From Desulforhopalus sp. (GTDB lineage: Bacteria > Desulfobacterota > Desulfobulbia > Desulfobulbales > Desulfocapsaceae): a stretch of 64,000 bases of DNA. The position numbers and the translations under genes were made by a program. The stretch spans positions 1,054,001 to 1,118,000 of the forward strand of contig JAOTRX010000002.1 of assembly GCA_030247675.1 (NCBI GenBank). Direction: 5' to 3'. Below the pieces are notes generated by a model. It was not told where the DNA came from. It made no database searches and saw only the letters and a program-made list of their open reading frames with translations. Each line of letters begins with the position of its first letter. Within the stretch, counting starts at the first letter, position 1. Positions 34,012 to 42,422 of the stretch are shown here, in pieces.

Positions 34012-35295
34012 ATGGATCTGGATACCTTCAAGCCGACATTTCTGATTCAGATCGAGGGGCAAGACCTCTCGAAGGACATCACCCAGGAGATCACTTCGTT
34101 CGTCTTCACCGACAACGAGGAGGAGCTGGATGTCCTCGAACTGTCGGTGACCGACCGCAACCTGCAGTTCGTCGACGATCCGCTGTTCCAGGAAGGCAAC
34201 GAGATCGTGGCCCGCTTCGGCTACGTGGGGAACCTCTCTCCGCGCAAGAAGGCGGTCATCAAGGACATCGATTACGACTTCCCGGAAAACGGCGATCCAA
34301 CTATCCGCATCAAGGCCTACGACAAGGGCTTCAAACTGGCGGGCAAGGAGAACCAAAAAGTCTGGCAGAAACCCGCTCCAGGCATCCTCTATTCGGAAAT
34401 CGCGGAACAAGTCGCCGCCGCCAATGGCCTCACCCCGGTGGTCACGGCCACCAAGGGAACCCATCTCCGCGTCACCCAGAGCAACATCTCGGACGCCCAG
34501 TTCCTCAAGGAGTTGGCGGGAAAGGCCCGCGACCGCGATGGCGACGGTGTGAGCGGCTATGTCTTCTACATCCAGGACGACGAACTCCATTTCCACCCCC
34601 GCGAGCTCGACCAGACGCCGCTTCTGACCCTCGAATATTTCACCGACACCAAGGGCCTGTTGCGCTCGTTCCGCCCCAGCACCCAATCCCAGGGAGCCAA
34701 GGGCGCGGGTGTCGAGACCAAGACGGTCGGCGTCGACCCGCGCAAGAAGGACGTGGTCGAGCACAAGGCAAACAACGCCACCACCCCCGAGCGGACGGCC
34801 CTGGGCAAGCAGACCTATCTGGTCGACGGCAACACCGGCGAAGGCAGCTTCAAGGAACAGGAGACGGGGCAGATCGTGCCCAGCTTCGACCGTTCCGAGG
34901 GCTTTCACGAAGAGCCGCGCCAGGAACCCGCCCAGGACAGCGCCGAAGGCAAATTCCGTGAGGCCGAGCTGCGGCAGGTCGAGGCGGACGCGGCCACCAT
35001 CGGAATTCCCCAGCTACGCGCCAAGAAGAACGTCGAGATCAAGGGCGTGGGACGGAAGTTTTCCGGCATCTACTACTGCCACTCGGTGCGCCACAGCATC
35101 AGCAGCGCAGGCTATCTCTGCGAACTCAAACTCAAGAAGAACGCCCTCGGCAAAGGCGCGGGCGACAAGTCCGCCGAGTCCCAGGGCAAACCCAACGATA
35201 AGGAGGCCCCGCCCACGCCGCAAAACGAGCCGCCAGCCATGGTGACCATCGACGCGGATTCCGGCGCGGTCACACAAGGAGGCGGCAATGGGTGA
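34012..35295 (+). CDS. Baseplate hub protein (gpD / T4 gp27-like)
   Basis: A 427-aa protein of the late-control gpD family that forms the trimeric hub under the tube. It has paired beta domains: EITSFVFTDNEEELDVLEL near the N-terminus, IRIKAYDKGFKL, and a central segment on IAEQVAAANGL, the usual small helical region. The C-terminus (about 340-380) has GRKFSGIYYCHSVRHSI, the SxxG-Y-xVxxVxH-like end motif of these families. A charged Lys/Glu/Pro tail follows. It overlaps the peptidase gene by 8 bp. Confidence 0.82.
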   Translation: MDLDTFKPTFLIQIEGQDLSKDITQEITSFVFTDNEEELDVLELSVTDRNLQFVDDPLFQEGNEIVARFGYVGNLSPRKKAVIKDIDYDFPENGDPTIRIKAYDKGFKLAGKENQKVWQKPAPGILYSEIAEQVAAANGLTPVVTATKGTHLRVTQSNISDAQFLKELAGKARDRDGDGVSGYVFYIQDDELHFHPRELDQTPLLTLEYFTDTKGLLRSFRPSTQSQGAKGAGVETKTVGVDPRKKDVVEHKANNATTPERTALGKQTYLVDGNTGEGSFKEQETGQIVPSFDRSEGFHEEPRQEPAQDSAEGKFREAELRQVEADAATIGIPQLRAKKNVEIKGVGRKFSGIYYCHSVRHSISSAGYLCELKLKKNALGKGAGDKSAESQGKPNDKEAPPTPQNEPPAMVTIDADSGAVTQGGGNG

Positions 35296-35662
35296 TCTCA
35301 GCAAGAATTTCAACCGTTCGGAATTCGCCTGCAAAGGCACGAACTGCTGCGGCCATTCGGCTGCGGTCCATCCCGACCTGGTCGACGCCCTGCAGACGCT
35401 GCGCGACCGCATCGGCAAACCGCTATCCATCACCAGCGGCTTTCGCTGCAACCGCCACAACAAGGCGGTGGGCGGCGCGGAGCAGAGTTTCCACACGCTG
35501 GGCATGGCGGCCGACGTGAGCTGTCCCACAGGCGTTTCGCCCGAGGAACTGGCGGTCATCGCCGAGGAGATTCCACTCTTCCGCGAGGGCGGCATCGGCG
35601 TCTACGCATCCTGGGTCCATCTCGACGTGCGCCAGTCGGGCAAAGCGAGGTGGCGGTCATGA
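35288..35662 (+). CDS. M15-type peptidoglycan peptidase
   Basis: A 124-aa zinc peptidase of the D,D-carboxypeptidase/endolysin group. It has SFHTLGMAADV (metal-binding His and Asp, about residues 67-77) and a second-metal segment WVHLDVR (about 108-114), all as in peptidase M15_3. No signal peptide. It cuts peptide stems of the cell wall. Lying between hub and spike genes, it may be the tail-associated lysin rather than a free endolysin, though no other endolysin is visible in the window. It overlaps the next gene by 4 bp. Confidence 0.85.
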   Translation: MGDLSKNFNRSEFACKGTNCCGHSAAVHPDLVDALQTLRDRIGKPLSITSGFRCNRHNKAVGGAEQSFHTLGMAADVSCPTGVSPEELAVIAEEIPLFREGGIGVYASWVHLDVRQSGKARWRS

Positions 35663-36078
35663 GCACCGAAACCAAGACTCTGTTTTCCGGCACCGCGCTG
35701 GGACTGTCCGGGCCTCTTCGGGTGGAGATCCTGCCCAATGGAGTGACCGCCAGGCTGACCCAGCCGTTCCGTGTCCGCACCGGCGCTGGCCGCATCATCG
35801 AAGTGCCCGCCGGGTTCGAGACCGACTTCGCCTCGGTGCCGCGCCTGTTTTGGCGTGTGGTGCCGCCCTGGGGGAGATATTCCCCAGCGGCCGTCGTTCA
35901 CGACTACCTCTACCACACCGGCAAGGTCTCGCGGCTTGCGGCCGACCGGCTCTTTCTCGAACTGATGGCGGCCCTGGGCGTGCCTCTGTGGAAACGCCAG
36001 CTCATGTATTGGGCGGTTCGCCTGGGCGGCTGGCTGGCCTGGAACGCCAGTCGAAAGCGGGAGGCGGAGCATGCTTGA
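35659..36078 (+). CDS. DUF1353-like phage protein
   Basis: A 139-aa protein with the DUF1353 pattern: VPAGFETDFASVPRLFW followed by PAAVVHDYLYHTG and a hydrophobic C-terminus (QLMYWAVRLGGWLAW). The family is common in phage tail and lysis regions and often sits beside M15 peptidases, as here; its biochemical role is unknown to me. ATG 35659 overlaps the peptidase stop, and the stop overlaps the spike gene by 8 bp. Confidence 0.75.
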   Translation: MSTETKTLFSGTALGLSGPLRVEILPNGVTARLTQPFRVRTGAGRIIEVPAGFETDFASVPRLFWRVVPPWGRYSPAAVVHDYLYHTGKVSRLAADRLFLELMAALGVPLWKRQLMYWAVRLGGWLAWNASRKREAEHA

Positions 36079-37120
36079 AACCCGCGACCGTCAATCCGAG
36101 GAACGCTACCGCAACCGCTGGTACGGCAAGTACCGGGCCTTCGTGCGCGATAACAACGACCCCGAACGCCTCGGCCGGGTCCGTCTGGAAATCCCCGCCG
36201 TGCTCGGCAGCGGGCGGGAGAACTGGTCCGAATGGGCCGCGCCCTGTTTTCCCTACGGCGGCAACGACGACACCGGCATGTTCCTGGTCCCCGAGGGAGG
36301 GGCCTCGGTCTGGGCCGAGTTCGAGGGCGGCGTCGTCCAGCATCCGATCTGGACCGGGGTCTGGCTGGCCAAGAGCAATCCCGGTGAGCAGCCCGAGGAA
36401 TCGAAGCGCACCTGCGCGAACGCCTTCTGTCATGACTGCGAGGACAAGGTCGAGCATCAGGCCAACCAGCACGACGATCTCGAACACAAGAAGTACCACG
36501 GCCATCCGCCGTATTACTGTCCTCGCCTGAAGGTCCTGCTCAAGACCGAAACCGGCCACACCATTCTGGCCGATGACCGCGACGGCGACGAGCTGCTGCG
36601 GATCATCGACCGCGCCGGACAGATCCTCACCATGGAAGGGAAAGTGAAGCCCGAGATACAGAGCGGCAACGCCCTGCGCCGAGGCACGAAGGACGCCGAG
36701 AAAGGCGACCAGCTCGACATCGCTTCGCAGATCATCGGCTCCCGCGCCCGCATCCAGCTCACCGACCTCTGCCGCCAGCAGGTAATCCTCGAAGCCTGGC
36801 AGGACAAGGAGAAGGTCCACATCCTCTCGTGCGACAAGGGCCGCTCCCGCTGGCAGAAGATCCTCATCGATACCACCAAGGGTCGGGAGAAGGTTCACAT
36901 CTGGGGGCTCAACGGCACTCAGGAAATCCTCGTCGACTCCACCGCCGCCGCCGAACAGATCCGGCTCACCGACAAGGCCGGTCAGGTGGTGCGCATGAAC
37001 GCCGCGCCTGGCCAGGAGAGTATCAGTGCCACCGACAAGTCCGGCAGCCTCGTGTTCATGGATGGGGTGGCCGGAAACATCATCATTCGCTCGACGAACA
37101 CCGTCTTGATCAACACCTGA
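36071..37120 (+). CDS. Baseplate spike protein (gpV / gp5 OB-fold type)
   Basis: A 349-aa central spike. The N-terminal OB-like domain (about 15-105) includes YRAFVRDNNDPERLGRVRL, SEWAAPCFPYGG, then PEGGASVWAEFEGG and HPIWTGVWL, characteristic of gpV/gp5/VgrG. A Cys-containing insert (CHDC near 120, C near 150) is unusual. The C-terminal part is repetitive beta (LKTETGHTILADDRDGDE; IDRAGQILTM; LTDKAGQVVRMNA; ATDKSGSLVFMDG), the beta-helix needle. It is accompanied by a PAAR tip gene 0.4 kb downstream. Confidence 0.85.
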   Translation: MLETRDRQSEERYRNRWYGKYRAFVRDNNDPERLGRVRLEIPAVLGSGRENWSEWAAPCFPYGGNDDTGMFLVPEGGASVWAEFEGGVVQHPIWTGVWLAKSNPGEQPEESKRTCANAFCHDCEDKVEHQANQHDDLEHKKYHGHPPYYCPRLKVLLKTETGHTILADDRDGDELLRIIDRAGQILTMEGKVKPEIQSGNALRRGTKDAEKGDQLDIASQIIGSRARIQLTDLCRQQVILEAWQDKEKVHILSCDKGRSRWQKILIDTTKGREKVHIWGLNGTQEILVDSTAAAEQIRLTDKAGQVVRMNAAPGQESISATDKSGSLVFMDGVAGNIIIRSTNTVLINT

Positions 37121-37132
37121 AGGAAGCATCGC

Positions 37133-37507
37133 ATGGGAGAAAGAACAACAACGCCCTCCGGGCTCTCGGCCAGCGAGGAATTGCTGGCCCGGACCTTCGA
37201 GCATTGGCGGGAGGAATTCCGCAGCATCCTCGAAAACCATCGCCGGGAAATCCAGGACCGTCTCGAGAAGATCGAGCGTGAAATCGAGAAGAAATCGGAC
37301 AAGGAAAACGTCGAGGTGCTGGTCCGCTCGATCTATTCCGATCTGCACCGGCACGCCGAGGAGATCGACCGGCTGCACGCCCGGGTCGGCTCCAAGATGG
37401 GGACCGAGACCATGTGGAAGATCGTCGGCCTGGTGCTGACCATCGGCAGCACCATCGGCGGACTCATCGGCTTTCTGATCCATCTGCTGCTGAAGGTGAA
37501 CCCATGA
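37133..37507 (+). CDS. Coiled-coil membrane protein, holin/XhlA-like
   Basis: A 124-aa protein. It has a long charged coiled coil (about 20-90: HWREEFRSILENHRREIQDR, then LEKIEREIEKK) followed by a single C-terminal transmembrane segment (IVGLVLTIGSTIGGLIGFLI) and a short tail. This architecture resembles XhlA-type haemolysin/holin accessory proteins. It overlaps the PAAR gene by 4 bp. A holin role fits the M15 peptidase upstream; an anchored baseplate accessory is possible. Confidence 0.6.
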   Translation: MGERTTTPSGLSASEELLARTFEHWREEFRSILENHRREIQDRLEKIEREIEKKSDKENVEVLVRSIYSDLHRHAEEIDRLHARVGSKMGTETMWKIVGLVLTIGSTIGGLIGFLIHLLLKVNP

Positions 37508-37767
37508 GCTCCCAGGCTCGACTTGGCGACATCAGCAGTCACGGCGGCGTCATCATCACCGGGGCGAGCCGGACGCTGGACAACGGCATGCCGGTGGCCC
37601 GCATGGGTGATCTGCACGTCTGTCCCATCCCTGGGCATGGCGTGACGCCCATTGTGACCGGCAGCTTCGACACCATCACCGAAGGATTGCCCAACGCCCG
37701 CATCGGCGACATCACCGCCTGCGGAGCCATCATCGTCACCGGTAGTCCCGACACCATCGACAACTGA
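37504..37767 (+). CDS. PAAR-domain spike tip protein
   Basis: An 87-aa PAAR-like protein. It has the repeated pattern ARLGDISSHGGVIITGA, VARMGDLHVCPIPGHG and ARIGDITACGAIIVTG, with His and Cys residues that bind a metal at the tip. It would sharpen the spike encoded by the OB-fold spike gene. ATG 37504 overlaps the stop of the membrane protein gene. The identification is clear. Confidence 0.9.
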   Translation: MSSQARLGDISSHGGVIITGASRTLDNGMPVARMGDLHVCPIPGHGVTPIVTGSFDTITEGLPNARIGDITACGAIIVTGSPDTIDN

Positions 37768-37777
37768 GGGGGCCGAC

Positions 37778-38086
37778 ATGAACAATCTCGAACAGCCGCA
37801 GGAACCGCAATACTGGGATGTCTTCCCGAAACTGATCCGGGTCTCGCGATCCCCATTCGTCCAGCGCATTCCGCTTTCGATCCGGGGTCTGCCCGAAGCG
37901 CCTGTGTTCGAATCGTCCAATCCCGACGTGGCCAGTGTCGATGAGGACGGCAATGTCGAGTGCGGCTTCGTTCCCGGGGCAGCCATGATCCTGGTCTGGG
38001 ATTCGCCCGAGCGGCTCAGCCTGCGGCACGTTCAGGTCGAGGTCTATGGCGGCGGCGTCTCCGCACCGGTGGAGGTCCCTTCATGA
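37778..38086 (+). CDS. Ig-like (Big-type) small tail protein
   Basis: A 102-aa protein consisting of one Ig-like beta domain (PLSIRGLPEAPVFESSNPDV, then SVDEDGNVECGFVPG and LRHVQVEV). It is a close relative of the N-terminal domain of the next protein, so the two arose by duplication. It overlaps that gene by 4 bp. It is probably a spike or baseplate surface module. Confidence 0.65.
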   Translation: MNNLEQPQEPQYWDVFPKLIRVSRSPFVQRIPLSIRGLPEAPVFESSNPDVASVDEDGNVECGFVPGAAMILVWDSPERLSLRHVQVEVYGGGVSAPVEVPS

Positions 38087-39093
38087 CGGATACCCCACCA
38101 GCCTTCAGCCACTGGGAGGTTCAGCCTCGCTCCATCCGGCTCTCCGCTGGCGAGTTCGAGCAAAGGGTTCCGCTCTCCCTGCGCGGCGACGTGGACGCCC
38201 CGGTCTTTGCCTCCAGCAATCCGGAGGTCGCGGAGATCGGGCAGGATGGCGTCATTCGCTGCGGCTGGACCATCGGCAACGCCGTGCTCATGGTTTGGCG
38301 GTCTTCGGCCCGGGACAGCCTCCGCCATGTTCTGGTGGAGGTCCGCGATCCGTCCTGGTTCGCCGACCACCCGGACTTTGCCAGCGGAGCATCGGTTTTC
38401 CTCGGTGGCACGGTGGTCAACGCCCTCAACACCAGCGGCGTCGGCAACGCGCTGATCGAATTCCGCCGCTCGGAAACCGGCCCGGCGGCGTTTCAGACCT
38501 TCGCCAACGCCTATGGCGGGTTTGAGCTGTCCGTGCCCGAGGGATTCTATTACGTGGAGGTCACAGCGCCGGGATACATCGCCTGGCATGGCTGGGTGAA
38601 CGCCGACCCCAACACCTCCGGCGACATCCAGATCGTTCTTTCGCCCGAGCTCGACGGCCAGGTCGCCCGCATCGTGTTGCAGTGGGGCCTCAACCCCAGG
38701 GATCTCGATTCCCATCTCACCGGACCGACGCCATCGGGCGGTCGCTTCCATGTGTTCTATTCCCACACCATCGAAAACGAGGCGGCGGAATTGGACGTGG
38801 ACGACACCAGCTCCTACGGGCCGGAGACCATCACCATCCATCGGCTCATCCCAGGTGTCTACCGGTACGCGGTCCACGACTACACCAACCGCAACGCCAA
38901 TCCGAGCACCGGCCTGGCGCAGTCCGGAGCCTCGGTGAAAGTATTCCTGAGCGATGGCCGTGAGCAGACCTTCACCGTTCCCAACGCCCCGGGCACGGTC
39001 TGGACCGTGTTCGAAATCGACGGCGCGACCGGAACAGTGACGCCGGTCAACGCCATGAGCTATCAATCCCAACCCGCCAATGTCGGCATGTAA
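38083..39093 (+). CDS. Ig-like, carboxypeptidase-regulatory-like and YfaP-like tail protein
   Basis: A 336-aa protein. Residues about 10-85 are a Big-type Ig domain (VPLSLRGDVDAPVFASSNPEV) paralogous to the preceding gene. About 100-185 resembles a carboxypeptidase regulatory-like fold (GGTVVNALNTSGVGNALIE; YYVEVTAPGYIAWHG). About 195-320 resembles YfaP/DUF2135 domains (IVLQWGLNPRDLDSHLTGP; YRYAVHDYTNRN). All are extracellular binding folds, so it is likely a virion surface or baseplate adhesion protein. Confidence 0.7.
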   Translation: MTDTPPAFSHWEVQPRSIRLSAGEFEQRVPLSLRGDVDAPVFASSNPEVAEIGQDGVIRCGWTIGNAVLMVWRSSARDSLRHVLVEVRDPSWFADHPDFASGASVFLGGTVVNALNTSGVGNALIEFRRSETGPAAFQTFANAYGGFELSVPEGFYYVEVTAPGYIAWHGWVNADPNTSGDIQIVLSPELDGQVARIVLQWGLNPRDLDSHLTGPTPSGGRFHVFYSHTIENEAAELDVDDTSSYGPETITIHRLIPGVYRYAVHDYTNRNANPSTGLAQSGASVKVFLSDGREQTFTVPNAPGTVWTVFEIDGATGTVTPVNAMSYQSQPANVGM

Positions 39094-39105
39094 TGGAGGT
39101 TGTCC

Positions 39106-39996
39106 ATGATTTCCGAAGAACCCGCCGACTTGCAGGCCACCATCGAACAGACCGATTCTGGAGAACAGCAGTATGTGCTGCGGGCGCTCTGCGATCACCT
39201 GTCAGGCATTCGTGAGGAGCTTTCCGGCATCCGCACGCTGCTGGAGGCCGGTCACGCCGCCTCTGAGGTGATGCGCGGCCAGGCCCAGGTCTATCTGGAA
39301 GCCCAGCAGGCCAGGACCCAGGAGTACCTGGAGCAGGTACAGATCGAGCCGGAGCCCGATTTCTATCCCTTTGTCGAACTGCCAGCGGGCACCGAACCCC
39401 GGGATCTGCCGGATGGCAACCGGCTCTTCACCTTGCCCGACGGCATGATCCTGCGGACCACGGACGACCAGCGAATTTGCGTTATCGACGGCGGGGAACA
39501 GCAGGTCATCACCCCCGGACCCGGCACGGCCATAGAGGTGGCCCCGGGACGCCTTTACACCCTGGTCGAGTCCTATCTGAGCGCGACCCAGGAGGCAGCC
39601 GGTATCAGCGGACTGCCCGCCGGGATCGAGCCGACCGCCATGGGCGCGGAACGCTTCGCGGTGGATCTACCCGAGGGCATCCGTCTCGACGTCGATCACC
39701 GGGAGCGGTTCATCACCCTCATCAATCCAGCCGGACCTATCGACATCATCGGCATCGGCCGCATCGAGGGCATCGGCGAAACCATCGCTGTCCGTCTGCT
39801 CTCCGGCGGAGCCAAAGGATTCCAGTGCGGCCAGTCCGACCACGGCGGGCTGATCGAGGCGGACGGAACCATCCATCTGGGACTCAAGAGCGGTCTAGAT
39901 CTGGTGGTCCGGTTCCAGGGAAAAGCCATCGACGACGGCGCACCGGAAAATGGCTGCTCGGGACAGTGCGGCCTCGACTGCGAGGAGCGTACCTGA
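39106..39996 (+). CDS. Unknown baseplate-region protein
   Basis: A 296-aa protein. It has an N-terminal helical/coiled segment with Gln repeats (QAQVYLEAQQARTQEYLEQV) and a beta-rich remainder in which similar strands recur (DGNRLFTLPDGMILRTTDDQ; GAERFAVDLPEGIRLDVDH). ATG 39106 is chosen for GGAGG 6 nt upstream. It overlaps the gp25-like gene by one base (TGATG). No family is recognised. Confidence 0.55.
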   Translation: MISEEPADLQATIEQTDSGEQQYVLRALCDHLSGIREELSGIRTLLEAGHAASEVMRGQAQVYLEAQQARTQEYLEQVQIEPEPDFYPFVELPAGTEPRDLPDGNRLFTLPDGMILRTTDDQRICVIDGGEQQVITPGPGTAIEVAPGRLYTLVESYLSATQEAAGISGLPAGIEPTAMGAERFAVDLPEGIRLDVDHRERFITLINPAGPIDIIGIGRIEGIGETIAVRLLSGGAKGFQCGQSDHGGLIEADGTIHLGLKSGLDLVVRFQGKAIDDGAPENGCSGQCGLDCEERT

Positions 39997-40913
39997 TGAG
40001 CTACGACTTTCTCGGCAAGGGGCTGCGTTACCCGTTCCGGTTTCAGTCGGTATCCGGCGGCACCCAGGTCTCGACCGCCACCTCGCGGGAGCACGAGCAT
40101 ATCCGCGAAAGCATCCTGCAGATCCTCGGCACCCGGATCGGCGAACGGTTCATGAATCCGGAGTTCGGCTCCCGGCTGAAGGATCTGGTGTTCGAACAGA
40201 ACGACGAGGTGCTCAAGGGCCTGCTGCGCCATTACGTGATCGACGCCATCAAGCGCTGGGAAAAGCGGGTGATCATCACGGAGGTACACTTCGACGACCG
40301 GCCGCTGAACATCGACGGCAACCTGCTGCTGGTGCATATCGCCTACCGGGTGATCCAGAGCCAGGTGGACGGCAACCTGGTCTATCCCTTCTACAGAGAA
40401 GACCCGAACAATCCCGCGCCCAGCTATCCCCAGCCGGAGCCCGAGCCAGAACCGCCGCCGGTGCGCAGCGTGCGCCTGTCGCCGGACGTGCGCACGCTGT
40501 TCAATCTGCTCTGGTTCGACGCGGCCGAGATGAGCCCCGATCCGGACGACTCCTTGATCTGGCCAGCCGGGGAATACGAAGTCGCCTACATCGAGGGAGC
40601 CTTTCAGGACCGCAACGGCAAGTGGATCGTCAGCGATCCGGGTGACAACCACGGCCATTACCTGACGTTCGAGGGAGCGCCAGAAACAGAAGCGCCCCAG
40701 GCCGAGCACGCCCTCTATCTGGCCGCGAGCGGTCTAGGCTTCGACACCCAGAGCCAGGCGGAAGACAACGCCGCTGGCACCGTTCACCGGATCACCACGT
40801 TGGAGCCGGGCCGCATCGGTCTGTTCTATTTCGAGGGCAAGAAGGAATCCCACTACCTCAACAACACATCCGGGCAGCCCAATCCCGTCTGGCAACTGCG
40901 CGGCCCGCTCTGA
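39996..40913 (+). CDS. Baseplate wedge protein gp25/gpW-like with C-terminal extension
   Basis: A 305-aa protein. Residues about 1-130 are a gp25/gpW domain: DFLGKGLRYPFRF at the N-terminus, then ESILQILGTRIGERFMNPEF (the gp25 signature) and INGNLLLVHI-like strands. A Pro/Glu linker (PQPEPEPEPPP) joins an extra C-terminal domain (about 165-305) not found in the short gp25 family, probably a binding or decoration module. It starts at ATG 39996 inside the previous stop codon. It is followed by promoter copy G and baseplate J. Confidence 0.8.
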   Translation: MSYDFLGKGLRYPFRFQSVSGGTQVSTATSREHEHIRESILQILGTRIGERFMNPEFGSRLKDLVFEQNDEVLKGLLRHYVIDAIKRWEKRVIITEVHFDDRPLNIDGNLLLVHIAYRVIQSQVDGNLVYPFYREDPNNPAPSYPQPEPEPEPPPVRSVRLSPDVRTLFNLLWFDAAEMSPDPDDSLIWPAGEYEVAYIEGAFQDRNGKWIVSDPGDNHGHYLTFEGAPETEAPQAEHALYLAASGLGFDTQSQAEDNAAGTVHRITTLEPGRIGLFYFEGKKESHYLNNTSGQPNPVWQLRGPL

Positions 40914-40924
40914 GGCATCCCGCC

Positions 40925-40956
40925 TCCGACACATCCAGGCCCCTTCCGGTAAGTAA
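40925..40956 (+). promoter_or_regulatory. Phage bipartite promoter element, copy G, with stem-loop
   Basis: TCCGACAC (40925-40932) and CTTCCGGTAAGTAA (40943-40956). A perfect 8-bp stem GCGAGAGC / GCTCTCGC (40965-40972 and 40980-40987) starts about 8 nt after the right box. It heads the J-I-fibre operon and is the last copy in the window. Confidence 0.7.
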
Positions 40957-41012
40957 CCGGCGTGGCGAGAGCATCAGGCGCTCTCGCATAACCGCCGAAA
41001 ACCGGAGAGACC

Positions 41013-42422
41013 ATGGGCCGCGCAAGCATCGGATACATCAACAAGGATTACGAATCGATCCGTCAGGAGCTGCTGGCGAAGATCCCGCAGCTCACCGACC
41101 GCTGGACCGATTTCAACCACTCCGATCTCGGCGTCGTCCTGCTCGATCTGTTCTGCGGCGTGGGCGACATGCTGGCCTACTACCTGGACGGCCAGGCGGC
41201 CGAGGCCTTTCTGCCCACGGCCCGCCAGCGCCAGAACGTCATCAACCTCTGCAAGCTCATCGGCTACCGGCTGGATTCGCCGGTGGCCTCCACCACCACG
41301 CTGCGTTTCCGGCTCTCCGCCCCGCTCGGCAAGGATCTGACCATTCCGGCGGGAACGGCCTGCCGCGCCTTGCTGAGTGACGGCGAGGCGGATTTCGAGA
41401 CGGTCGAGGACGGCCTGCTCCCGCGAGGCCTACTCTCGGTGGACATCCCGGCCCGGCAAGGCGTGCGCCGCACCGAGACCTTCACTTCGACGGGGCTGCC
41501 ATTCCAGCGCATCCGCCTGACCGGCGACGTCATCGCCCAGGGCACCATCACCGTTACGGTGGGGGACGACGCCTGGAGCGAGGTCGATCACTTCCAGGAC
41601 AGCCTGGCCGACAGCCGCCATTTCATGGCCGACCTGGACGCCCTCGACATCTCCACCCTGATTTTCGGCGACGGACAAAGCGGCGCTGTACCCGCTCAGG
41701 GAAGCGCCATCGCCGTCAGCTATCTGCAGACCATCGGGGACCAGGGCAATCTCGGTCCGAACCGGATCACCCAACTGCTGAGCCCGGTCTACCTGAACGG
41801 CGGCCAGGTCTCCCTGACCGCCACCAACCCGGTACCCGCCACCGGCGGCGCTTCGCGGGAAGCCCTCGAACACGCCCGCCGACAGGCACCGGCGGAGCTG
41901 CGCAGTCTCTGGAAGGCCGTCACCCTGGAGGATTACCAGGCGCTCGCCGAAGGTTACCCAGGCGTCGCCAAGGCCAAGGTGCTCGACACCAATGCCTGTC
42001 AGAACATCCGCTATTACAACGTTCAACTGGCCATCGCCCCCAACGGCGGCGGAATGCCCTCGGCGCTGCTCAAGCGGGACCTCGCCGAGTTTCTCGAACG
42101 CCGCAAGGTCATCACGGTCGAGATCAACCTGTTCGACCCGATCTATCGGCCCGTTTCCATCGACGCCGAGGTCTACATCTGGCCCGGTGAACCGCTGGAA
42201 AACGTGCGCAGCCGCATCGAAACCGCGCTCACCGATTTCTTTTCCTTTGACCTAGTCTCCTTCGGTCAGACCATTCACTTCTCCGACCTGGTGGCGCTGA
42301 TCGATGGCGTGCGTGGCGTCAGCCACATGCATCTCTACGCGCCCCAGCAGGACATCGAGCTGCGCCACGGCGAAATCCCGGTTCTCGGCAGTGTCAACCT
42401 CGATCTGCGGAGGGCCGGTTGA
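41013..42422 (+). CDS. Baseplate assembly protein J-like
   Basis: A 469-aa baseplate wedge protein of the P2/Mu gpJ (T4 gp6) family. It has an N-terminal YINKDYESIRQELLAKIPQL, a helix-rich LYMLAYYLDGQAAEAF-like segment, strands with GTACRALLSDGEADF, and a C-terminal IDAEVYIWPGEPLENV. Order before gpI agrees. It is followed by gpI with a 1-bp overlap (TGATG). Confidence 0.85.
   Translation: MGRASIGYINKDYESIRQELLAKIPQLTDRWTDFNHSDLGVVLLDLFCGVGDMLAYYLDGQAAEAFLPTARQRQNVINLCKLIGYRLDSPVASTTTLRFRLSAPLGKDLTIPAGTACRALLSDGEADFETVEDGLLPRGLLSVDIPARQGVRRTETFTSTGLPFQRIRLTGDVIAQGTITVTVGDDAWSEVDHFQDSLADSRHFMADLDALDISTLIFGDGQSGAVPAQGSAIAVSYLQTIGDQGNLGPNRITQLLSPVYLNGGQVSLTATNPVPATGGASREALEHARRQAPAELRSLWKAVTLEDYQALAEGYPGVAKAKVLDTNACQNIRYYNVQLAIAPNGGGMPSALLKRDLAEFLERRKVITVEINLFDPIYRPVSIDAEVYIWPGEPLENVRSRIETALTDFFSFDLVSFGQTIHFSDLVALIDGVRGVSHMHLYAPQQDIELRHGEIPVLGSVNLDLRRAG

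Noticed and set aside
7324..40956. Sigma-54 promoter or splice-site interpretation of the repeated GGTAAGTAA element
   Set aside because: No GG-N10-GC pair of a sigma-54 promoter is present, and group I/II intron features (conserved secondary structure, reverse transcriptase) are absent; the 18-bp two-box spacing fits a sigma-70-type promoter better.
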